From NCBI GenBank assembly GCA_947566645.1, contig CANOKL010000044.1, positions 1 to 35,879 on the forward strand: a DNA stretch of 35,879 nt. Reading direction: 5' to 3'. The stretch comes from an uncultured Lachnospiraceae bacterium (GTDB taxonomy: Bacteria; Bacillota; Clostridia; Lachnospirales; Lachnospiraceae). The notes under the pieces were generated by a model. The model saw nothing but the letters and a program-made list of their open reading frames with translations. It made no database searches and was not told the DNA's origin. The position numbers were made by a program, and so were the translations under genes. Positions 5,005 through 11,621 of the stretch are shown here, piece after piece. The first letter of the stretch is position 1, and every line of letters starts with the position of its first letter.

Positions 5005-7158
5005 TTAGGAAATTCCCCGCATAGTAAGCTGAATACGCTTTTTCTTCAGATCTACGCTCATGACCTTTACATCCACAATGTCCCCAACGCTTACTGCTTC
5101 TAATGGATGTTTAATATACCGATCCGTAATCTGGGATATGTGCACAAGCCCGTCCTGGTGTACGCCAATGTCCACAAATACGCCAAAGTCAATCACATTG
5201 CGCACGGTTCCCTTTAATATCATGCCCTCTGTCAGATCCTTCATCTCAAGCACATCCGTGCGGAGAATCGGCTTTGGCATCTCATCACGGGGATCCCTGG
5301 CCGGCTTTTCCAGCTCCTTCACAATATCCCGGAGCGTAATCTCGCCGATTCCAAGCTCCTCGGACAATTTCTTATAATCTTTAATTGTAAGGGACAGCCC
5401 TGTAAGCTTCCCGCCGCTGATATCTTCTGTCCGGAAGCCCTGTCTGTCAAGAAGCTTCTCCGCTGCCTCATAGGATTCCGGATGTACGCTTGTCCCGTCA
5501 AGGGGATTGTCTCCTCCCTGGATTCTCATAAATCCTGCACACTGTTCAAATGCCTTGGGTCCCAGCTTCGCCACCTTTAGAAGCTGCTTTCTGCTGACAA
5601 ATCTTCCGTTTTCTTCCCTGTAAGCCACAATGTTCTTTGCGATTGCAGAGGATATTCCAGAAATATAGGACAAGAGGGGAGCAGATGCTGTGTTCAGGTC
5701 CACTCCTACTTTATTAACACAGTCCTCCACAACACCTGACAGTGCTGCGCTGAGTTTCTTCTGGTTCATATCATGCTGGTACTGCCCCACTCCGATGGAC
5801 TTTGGATCAATCTTTACCAGCTCTGCCAGCGGATCCTGGAGCCTGCGGGCTATGGATGTAGCGCTTCTCTGCCCCACATCAAACTTCGGGAACTCCTCGC
5901 TAGCCAGCTTGCTTGCGGAATAAACGGAAGCCCCTGCCTCGCTGACAATCACATACTGTACCTTTTCCGGTATCTCCTTTAGCAGCTCCACAATAAACAT
6001 CTCCGACTCCCGGGATGCCGTGCCGTTTCCTACGGAGATCAGCGTAATTCCGTATTTTTTAATGATCTTTTTCAAAAGATCTTTGGATGCCTGTATCTTC
6101 TGGGGCGTTGTCGGCGCAGTAGGGTAGATGACGGTCGTGCCGATGACCTTCCCGGTCGGGTCTACAACTGCGAGCTTGCACCCGGTCCGAAATGCCGGAT
6201 CCCAGCCGAGCACAGTCTGTCCCACGATCGGCGGCTGCATCAGAAGCTGCTCTAAGTTCTTTCCGAATACGGTGATTGCACCGTCCTCTGCCTTCTCCGT
6301 CAGTTCGTTCCGGATCTCCCGCTCAATGGCAGGGGCAATCAGCCGTTTATAGCTGTCCTCCACCGTCTCCTTAAGCACAGGCGTTGTGTAGGGATTACTG
6401 GTATGGATCGTCTTCTTTTCCAGATACCGGATAATATCCTCTTCCGGCGCTTCCACCTTCACTGTCAGTATCTTCTCCTTCTCGCCCCGGTTCAGGGCAA
6501 GGGTGCGGTGCCCCGCAAGCTTACTGACCGGCTCTTCGAAATCATAATACATCTCATATACAGATTCTGCGTTCTCATCTTTTGCAGTGGAGACAATTCG
6601 TCCCTTCTGCATCGTGTGCTTCCGGATCCACATCCGGTAGTCCGCCTCATCTGAGATACTTTCGGCAATGATGTCCTTTGCTCCTGCAATGGCCTCCTGG
6701 ACGGTATGTACCTCTTTCTCCTCATTTACGTACTCCTGGGCCGTCACCTCAAGAGGCTCCTTCGTCTTTTGCAGGGTAATAACAGCCGCCAGAGGCTCCA
6801 GTCCCTTTTCCTTTGCAATGGTTGCCCTTGTTCTTCTCTTTGGACGGTACGGGCGGTACAGGTCCTCTACAACAACGAGCGTCTCTGCTGCCAGAATCTG
6901 TGATCTCAATTCTTCCGTAAGCTTCCCCTGCTCCTCAATACTTCCAAGCACCTGCTCCTTCTTTTCCTCCAGATTACGCAGATACAGAAGTCTCTCATAC
7001 AGGCTGCGCAGCTGCTCGTCATCCAGTGTCCCTGTTGCCTCCTTGCGGTATCTGGCAATAAACGGAATCGTATTGCCCTCATCAATTAGTTTTACCGCAG
7101 CATCCACCTGCCACCGTTTCACTCCCAGTTCTTCTGTGATCTTCTGATTAATATCCAT
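5005..7158 (-). CDS. tex: Tex family RNA-binding transcription accessory protein
   Basis: A cytoplasmic nucleic-acid-binding protein of the Tex family (717 residues; family about 720-780). Domains in order: N-terminal helical Tex domain (about 1-190), YqgF/RNase H-like fold around GWDPAFRTGCKLAVVDPTG and GNGTASRESE, helix-hairpin-helix pair (SGISSAIAKNIV, VAKLGPKAFEQCAGF), and a C-terminal S1 domain (GTVRNVIDFGVFVDIG, DGLVHIS). The chosen ATG (7158, MDINQK) is preceded by AGGAGAGGG. An in-frame ATG 15 codons earlier has no such site. It heads a possible tex-yitT unit. The long intergenic repeat cluster lies upstream. Confidence 0.95.
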   Translation of the reverse strand: MDINQKITEELGVKRWQVDAAVKLIDEGNTIPFIARYRKEATGTLDDEQLRSLYERLLYLRNLEEKKEQVLGSIEEQGKLTEELRSQILAAETLVVVEDLYRPYRPKRRTRATIAKEKGLEPLAAVITLQKTKEPLEVTAQEYVNEEKEVHTVQEAIAGAKDIIAESISDEADYRMWIRKHTMQKGRIVSTAKDENAESVYEMYYDFEEPVSKLAGHRTLALNRGEKEKILTVKVEAPEEDIIRYLEKKTIHTSNPYTTPVLKETVEDSYKRLIAPAIEREIRNELTEKAEDGAITVFGKNLEQLLMQPPIVGQTVLGWDPAFRTGCKLAVVDPTGKVIGTTVIYPTAPTTPQKIQASKDLLKKIIKKYGITLISVGNGTASRESEMFIVELLKEIPEKVQYVIVSEAGASVYSASKLASEEFPKFDVGQRSATSIARRLQDPLAELVKIDPKSIGVGQYQHDMNQKKLSAALSGVVEDCVNKVGVDLNTASAPLLSYISGISSAIAKNIVAYREENGRFVSRKQLLKVAKLGPKAFEQCAGFMRIQGGDNPLDGTSVHPESYEAAEKLLDRQGFRTEDISGGKLTGLSLTIKDYKKLSEELGIGEITLRDIVKELEKPARDPRDEMPKPILRTDVLEMKDLTEGMILKGTVRNVIDFGVFVDIGVHQDGLVHISQITDRYIKHPLEAVSVGDIVDVKVMSVDLKKKRIQLTMRGIS

Positions 7159-7270
7159 ATGTAGCCCTCTCCTAAAAATTGTTCCTGAATGAACAGCGAC
7201 CATTATTTTTCGCTATATCCGTGAACATTATACCCGAAATCTTTTTCCAGTGCAAGACGGAAGGCAGCGT

Positions 7271-7508
7271 GGATTACTATTCACGGACTAACCCTTGAAT
7301 CATTTTCTCACGGAATGGTTACTATTCACGGACTAACCGTCCGCTCATAGTAACGCATCCAGCCCATTTAAAGTCGCTTTCAGCGAGGGGCTGGATGCCG
7401 GAAGCCACCACTTTATCGGCTCGGATGCCGTGCAGCGGAGTGCACGGCCCCGTGAATAGTAACACGGAATGTGCAGTTTGGCGCATTCCTGACCCGTGAA
7501 TAGTGACA
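7271..7508. repeat. Composite family 2 repeat cluster
   Basis: A 240-bp noncoding block made of inverted repeats. ATTACTATTCACGGAC starts it. GTTACTATTCACGGAC (7318-7333) pairs with GTCCGCTCATAGTAAC (7339-7354). GCATCCAGCCC (7355-7365) pairs perfectly with GGGCTGGATGC (7388-7398) and encloses TCGCT-ttc-AGCGA. GCCGTGCA pairs with TGCACGGC around 7428-7449. CCGTGAATAGTAAC (about 7450) and CCGTGAATAGTGAC (about 7494) close it. The outer motifs are complements of each other, so the block resembles a MITE or a cluster of REP units. Shorter relatives occur at 9315, 10221, 21005 and near 27.55/27.75 kb. Confidence 0.85.
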
Positions 7509-7531
7509 AAGAAAAGTTTCTGTGCTATAAT
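7503..7531 (+). promoter_or_regulatory. Promoter of the TetR gene, -35 borrowed from a repeat
   Basis: GTGACA (7503-7508), 17-bp spacer, TATAAT (7526-7531). The -35 hexamer is the last part of the family 2 repeat unit (CCGTGAATAGTGACA), so the repeat insertion appears to contribute to the promoter. TSS at about 7538; ATG at 7615. Confidence 0.6.
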
Positions 7532-7614
7532 CGTGTTACCATTTATGCGGCGGTTCAGACAAGTAATCTGTATCTGTCACAGCCGCCGCAAGGCTTAAAG
7601 GGGTTATAATCAAG

Positions 7615-8205
7615 ATGTGCGAATTAACAAAGCAACAGTTAAAATCAAAGGAAACAAAAGAAAAGATCTTCCGCGCTGCCCGGCATATTCTGCAGAAAAA
7701 GGGCTACGAGGAGCTGTCTATTAAAAATATATGTGAGGAAGCCGGCGTATCGAACGGAAGCTTCTATCATCACTTTAAGACAAAGGATGATCTCTTATCC
7801 TATTATATTGAAGATCAGCCGAGTATTAACCCTGATCTTCTTGATCTCCCCCGGGATTCCAGAGAGGCAAAGGAGACCATTATCTATGTTTATCTGAATT
7901 ATGTACATTACTGTCAGGAGCTGGGTGTGGAATTTATGGCGAATTATTACACCCCGAAAAATCAGTCTCTGAATCCCCTCATCCGTACCGAAAGACCTTA
8001 TCCGATCGTGACTGTCCACAATTACCTGGAAAAATGTATTCAGGCAGGGATCGTCTCTCCCCGCCTGAGCCTCGAAGATATCACGACAGATATCCGCATG
8101 ATTGTAATTGGAAATGTGTTCGAATGGTGCCTGAAGACAGGCGACGCTGATTTTGAAGGAAATATGAAGCGTTCCCTTCGGGTTTACCTGGACGGGATAT
8201 TTTAA
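7615..8205 (+). CDS. TetR/AcrR family transcriptional regulator
   Basis: A 196-residue one-component regulator. The N-terminal helix-turn-helix (about residues 17-60) is clear: ...IFRAARHILQKKGYEELS, then NICEEAGVSNGSFYHHFKTKDDLL, the canonical TetR recognition helix. The C-terminal ligand-binding half has no assignable substrate. ATG is preceded by AAAGGGGTTATAATCAAG, a moderate ribosome site. It is transcribed from its own promoter and followed by a terminator. It heads a run of lipid-metabolism genes in the same direction, which are candidate targets by position only. Confidence 0.92.
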   Translation: MCELTKQQLKSKETKEKIFRAARHILQKKGYEELSIKNICEEAGVSNGSFYHHFKTKDDLLSYYIEDQPSINPDLLDLPRDSREAKETIIYVYLNYVHYCQELGVEFMANYYTPKNQSLNPLIRTERPYPIVTVHNYLEKCIQAGIVSPRLSLEDITTDIRMIVIGNVFEWCLKTGDADFEGNMKRSLRVYLDGIF

Positions 8206-8227
8206 ATCTTTTCATGAATCACATAAA

Positions 8228-8264
8228 AAAATCCTTTAAGCAAGCGGTCTTAAAGGATTTTATA
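8228..8264 (+). terminator. Terminator after the TetR gene
   Basis: AAAATCCTTTAAG pairs with CTTAAAGGATTTT around an eight-base loop, with A-rich and T-rich flanks. It can work in both directions and separates the regulator from the lipid kinase gene. Confidence 0.8.
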
Positions 8265-8401
8265 GAAGGGAATATGGTAGTGAACTACCAAAAACAATAA
8301 TATCTTGTAACTGTATTGTAACTCTATATTCCTCAGAAATCCAATCACTTATTTTAATATATTTCCAGTGCTTATAGATGTTATCTATACAGGAGGCCTT
8401 T

Positions 8402-9316
8402 ATGTATACATTTATTGTAAATCCAAATGCCCGCACCGGGCTGGGACTGAGAATCTGGAGAAATCTGGAAGCTCTTCTGAAGGAATGGCAGGTAAAATAC
8501 CAGGTCTGCCTCACCCGGTATCCCAGTCATGCCACAGAATATGTCCGGGACTTAACCGCAGGGAATGCAGCTCTTACTCTTGTAGCTCTCGGCGGCGACG
8601 GCACCATCAATGAGGTGGTGAACGGAATACAGGATTTTTCCAGGGTTACACTTGGATATATTCCCATTGGCTCAAGCAATGATTTTGCAAGATCCATGAA
8701 ATTATCAAAAGATCCGGAACAAATGTTAAAACAGATACTATCTCCTTCGGAGTATGCATATATTAATATCGGGAAGCTTGTCTCCGGCGATTCGGTCCGG
8801 CGGTTTGCCGTAAGTGCCGGTATTGGCTTTGATGCAGAAGTGTGTTTTCACAATACCTCCTCCCGGATAAAAAGATGGCTGAACAGGTTAAAGCTTGGGA
8901 AACTCTCTTACACAGGGGTGGCTCTCTTTCTTCTGCTTGCCCTAAAGCCGCGCCCCATGACACTTACACTGGATGGAAGGCAGGAAGCCTTTCAGAAGGT
9001 GTTCTTTGCCACCGCTATGAATCAGCAGTATGAAGGGGGCGGTTTTTGCTTCTGTCCGGATGCTGACCCGGAAGATGATCTTCTGGATGTGATTGTCATT
9101 GCCGACATGCCGAAGCTTAAGGCACTCCTTCTTCTGCCCACAGCGTACATGGGATGGCACACACATTTTAAAGGCGTACACATCTATACCTGCCGGGAAG
9201 CAGTTCTTCTTGGCAGTCAGAAGCTGCCAGTGCATACCGACGGCGAGCCTGTTATGACCGTCCCTGGTATGACATGTTCACTGGAGCCGGAAAAGCTTCG
9301 GTTCATCCGCGGCTGA
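8402..9316 (+). CDS. Diacylglycerol/lipid kinase (YegS/DagK-like)
   Basis: A 304-residue cytoplasmic, membrane-associated kinase expected to phosphorylate diacylglycerol or a related lipid with ATP. The N terminus reads FIVNPNARTG, followed by the nucleotide-binding GGDGTINEVVNG (64-75), IPIGSSNDFARS, and the C-terminal DGE.V motif (HTDGEPV). Length matches the DAGK_cat family. The ATG at 8402 directly follows AGGAGGCCTTT; an upstream in-frame ATG at 8378 lacks such a site. The stop TGA overlaps the first bases of a family 2 repeat (GATGCCGTGC...), so the repeat joins exactly at the 3' end. The next gene (GDPD) lies 65 bases downstream in the same direction; both act on glycerolipids. Confidence 0.93.
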   Translation: MYTFIVNPNARTGLGLRIWRNLEALLKEWQVKYQVCLTRYPSHATEYVRDLTAGNAALTLVALGGDGTINEVVNGIQDFSRVTLGYIPIGSSNDFARSMKLSKDPEQMLKQILSPSEYAYINIGKLVSGDSVRRFAVSAGIGFDAEVCFHNTSSRIKRWLNRLKLGKLSYTGVALFLLLALKPRPMTLTLDGRQEAFQKVFFATAMNQQYEGGGFCFCPDADPEDDLLDVIVIADMPKLKALLLLPTAYMGWHTHFKGVHIYTCREAVLLGSQKLPVHTDGEPVMTVPGMTCSLEPEKLRFIRG

Positions 9317-9353
9317 TGCCGTGCAGCAGGGTGCTCGCCCCGTGAATCGTAAC
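9315..9353. repeat. Family 2 repeat unit after the lipid kinase
   Basis: GATGCCGTGCAGC..GTGC..GCCCCGTGAATCGTAAC is nearly identical to the right part of the cluster at 7425-7466, with a few substitutions. It contributes the last two bases of the kinase stop codon. Confidence 0.8.
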
Positions 9354-9381
9354 AAAATATTTTCAGAAAAGAGGTCTGTCT

Positions 9382-10230
9382 ATGTTGTTCATTGCATTTA
9401 TTTTTGTTATTGCTGCTGGTCTGTACTTTTGCGCTCTTATTCCGGAAACTTCCAGAAAAACGCAGATGTCTGCATATCACGGCACTATGTTCGCCCACCG
9501 CGGCTGCCACAGCGCCGAAAGGGGAATTCCTGAGAATTCCATTCCGGCCTTCAGGGCGGCAGTTGAGAAAAACTATGGGATTGAGCTGGACATACATATC
9601 ACAAAGGACAACCAGCTCGTTGTCTTTCATGACGATACCCTGACACGCATGTGCCATCTGGATAAGACGCCGGAAGAGATGACGCTCCAGGAGCTTAAGG
9701 GCTGTTCCCTCTCCGGAACCAGAGAACACATTCCTACCCTTGAAGAGGTACTGGCTCTCGTAAACGGACAGGTTCCCCTCCTGATCGAACTGAAGCTTCC
9801 TGGGCGCTCCACTGCCCTCTGCAAACGTGCCTACCGCGTATTAAAGTCTTACCACGGACATTACCTGGTACAGTCATTTAATACTCTGGGGCTCCACTGG
9901 TTTTATGTAAATGCTCCTCACGTCCTCCGCGGGCAGCTTGCCTCCAACCTCACCAAGAGCGATGATAAGCCTCACTGGCTTTTCCGCTTCCTTGCAAAGC
10001 ACCTGATGCTGAACTTCTGGGGACGTCCGGACTTCATATCCTATAAGCTTGCAGACCTCCCCACACTGAATACAAGCCTCCTGCGCAGGATTTTCGGCAC
10101 CCCCTTCGCTGTATGGACGCTGAAAAACAGCAATGCCCTAAAAGAAGGAATCCGCCGCTATGATATGCAGATATTTGAAATTGCTGCCATGAACGGTTCT
10201 CCGGAATGCCGTCCCGAATCATTACTATGA
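9382..10230 (+). CDS. Glycerophosphodiester phosphodiesterase family protein
   Basis: Hydrolyses glycerophosphodiesters to glycerol-3-phosphate and an alcohol (GDPD family, TIM barrel). The N-terminal hydrophobic segment (about 1-20, LFIAFIFVIAAGLYFCALI) suggests a membrane anchor with the catalytic domain outside. Active-site residues are visible: HRG (H39-R40), PENS (E51-N52), ELD (E68, D70) and VFHDDTLTR (H83). The C-terminal part has FAVWTLKN. It has 282 residues; the last eight or so (ECRPESLL) run into a family 2 repeat, which holds the TGA stop. The ATG follows AAAAGAGGTCTGTCT. Probably cotranscribed with the lipid kinase. Confidence 0.93.
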   Translation: MLFIAFIFVIAAGLYFCALIPETSRKTQMSAYHGTMFAHRGCHSAERGIPENSIPAFRAAVEKNYGIELDIHITKDNQLVVFHDDTLTRMCHLDKTPEEMTLQELKGCSLSGTREHIPTLEEVLALVNGQVPLLIELKLPGRSTALCKRAYRVLKSYHGHYLVQSFNTLGLHWFYVNAPHVLRGQLASNLTKSDDKPHWLFRFLAKHLMLNFWGRPDFISYKLADLPTLNTSLLRRIFGTPFAVWTLKNSNALKEGIRRYDMQIFEIAAMNGSPECRPESLL

Positions 10231-10257
10231 ACGGACGGTCAGTCCGTGAATCGTAAC
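10221..10257. repeat. Family 2 repeat unit after the GDPD gene
   Basis: ATTACTATGAACGGAC (10221-10236) mirrors GTCCGTGAATCGTAAC (10242-10257) around GGTCA. The GDPD stop codon (10228-10230) is inside the left arm. It resembles the palindrome at 7318-7354. Confidence 0.8.
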
Positions 10258-10295
10258 GAATTTATGAAGATCTCATTAAGAAATCATGAACCTTC

Positions 10296-10324
10296 TTGTT
10301 GATTTTTTTCTTTCATGCTATAAT
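10296..10324 (+). promoter_or_regulatory. Promoter upstream of the PAP2 gene
   Basis: TTGTTG (10296-10301), 17-bp spacer, TATAAT (10319-10324). The leader to the ATG at 10433 is about 100 nt. Confidence 0.6.
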
Positions 10325-10432
10325 ACAGAATGGAACGGATTTTTAACTATTCAGCAGGTTCGCGCCCAACCGTGAAGGTACTGAACAGTTATACAGATTT
10401 CATCTATTCGCAATGTTTAAAGAGGGATTTTC

Positions 10433-11101
10433 ATGAAAAAATTAGAGAAATTAAAACAGATCATTTACAAGTACCGGCATGCATGGGTGTTATTATACGG
10501 ATTTATTTATATGCCCTGGTTTCTCTATCTGGAGCGGCGTCCGGGCATCCATTATTATATCATTCACTCGCCGCTTGACGACTATATTCCATTTATTGAA
10601 TATTTCATTATCCCGTATCTTTTGTGGTTTGTATTTATCCTGGCTGTAGGCGGATATTTCTTTTTTACCAGCAGGAGGGACTTCTATCGGTTTACTGCAT
10701 TTTTATTTACAGGTATGACCCTGTTCCTTATCATATGCACTGTATTTCCGAACGGTCTTCATCTGCGTCCGCATACATTTGCAAGGGACAACATATTTAC
10801 AGATCTGGTGCGCATGCTGTACCGGACGGATACCCCTACGAATGTACTGCCAAGCATACACGTATTTAATTCCATCGGTGCGGCCGTTGCAGTTGCACAC
10901 AGCCATGCCCTGAAAAAATATAAGAAGATTCAGTATGCCTCTTATGGCCTGTCATTCCTAATCATCCTGTCCACAATGTTTTTAAAACAGCACTCTGTGA
11001 CAGACGTGATTGCGGCATTTGCCATGGCATGCATCATCTATCCATTTGTATATTCCACGGAAACCAGAAAGGCTGTAAGATTTTCCAAGCAGCCCATTTG
11101 A
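10433..11101 (+). CDS. PAP2-superfamily membrane phosphatase
   Basis: A 222-residue polytopic membrane protein with about five to six hydrophobic helices. It carries PAP2 catalytic motifs: NGLHLRP (motif 1 region), LPSIHVFNS (motif 2, His proton donor) and KQHSVTDV (motif 3, nucleophilic His plus Asp). The PSxH form instead of PSGH resembles the Aur1/IPC-synthase-like branch (PAP2_3), which includes phospholipid headgroup phosphatases and transferases. The substrate is not predictable. The ATG follows AAAGAGGGATTTTC. Own promoter at 10296-10324. It follows a lipid kinase and a GDPD gene, which fits a role in phospholipid or lipid-carrier turnover. Confidence 0.88.
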   Translation: MKKLEKLKQIIYKYRHAWVLLYGFIYMPWFLYLERRPGIHYYIIHSPLDDYIPFIEYFIIPYLLWFVFILAVGGYFFFTSRRDFYRFTAFLFTGMTLFLIICTVFPNGLHLRPHTFARDNIFTDLVRMLYRTDTPTNVLPSIHVFNSIGAAVAVAHSHALKKYKKIQYASYGLSFLIILSTMFLKQHSVTDVIAAFAMACIIYPFVYSTETRKAVRFSKQPI

Positions 11102-11165
11102 CATCTATCTTAAAATTTATTATTATATGTAGGAGATAACTAATTTTAACCAAAGGAGGAACATT

Positions 11166-11567
11166 ATGAGAGCGGAATTTACCGAAGACCTGGTTACTGG
11201 AAATGAACTGATTGATTCACAGCACAAGGAGCTGATTGACAGGATTAACAAACTGCTGGACAGCTGCGAGGCAGAGAACGGAAAGGTTACGGCTATAAAG
11301 ACTCTGGATTATCTTGCAGATTATACTGATTTCCATTTCAGCGCAGAGGAGAAGCTTCAGCAGGAGATCAATTATCCTGGCTACGATAAGCATAAGGCAC
11401 AGCATGACAGCTTCAAGCAGACCATTAAGGAGTTGGATGAGATGCTCCAGGAGGAAGAAGGCCCATCCGATGCTTTTGTCAAAAAGGTAGAGGAAAATGT
11501 TGTAAAGTGGTTCTATACCCACATTGCAGGTTTTGACCGTTCAGTCGCTGAGTATAAAAATATGTAA
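11166..11567 (+). CDS. Bacteriohemerythrin
   Basis: A 133-residue four-helix-bundle non-heme di-iron O2-binding protein, cytoplasmic. All seven iron ligands expected for the family are present: H20 (DSQHKEL), H57 and E61 (HFSAEEKL), H76 and H80 (DKHKAQHDSF), H119 (FYTHI) and D124 (GFDRS). In anaerobes such proteins are thought to bind or remove O2. The ATG follows AAAGGAGGAACATT, an ideal ribosome site. It is convergent with the SfsA-MutY gene, and a family 1 repeat fills the space between them. Confidence 0.96.
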   Translation: MRAEFTEDLVTGNELIDSQHKELIDRINKLLDSCEAENGKVTAIKTLDYLADYTDFHFSAEEKLQQEINYPGYDKHKAQHDSFKQTIKELDEMLQEEEGPSDAFVKKVEENVVKWFYTHIAGFDRSVAEYKNM

Positions 11568-11569
11568 AA

Positions 11570-11621
11570 AGCTGGGGACGGGGCATTTTTCGCTATAGTG
11601 AAAAATGCCCCGTCCCTAACT
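11570..11621. repeat. Family 1 palindromic repeat, copy 2
   Basis: GCTGGGGACGGGGCATTTTTC pairs with GAAAAATGCCCCGTCCCTAAC around GCTATAGT; the stem is slightly imperfect. It lies between two convergent genes. The minus-strand reading of the right arm encodes the last residues (QLGTGHFSL) and the stop of the MutY protein. Confidence 0.95.

Noticed and set aside
7158..7203. Longer N terminus for Tex (MVAVHSGTIFRRGLH...)
   Set aside because: The internal ATG has an AGGAGAGGG ribosome site and gives the family-typical N terminus; the extension has neither.
7271..7508. CRISPR array
   Set aside because: The repeats are inverted and unevenly spaced, with no direct repeats of constant length or spacers, and no cas genes.
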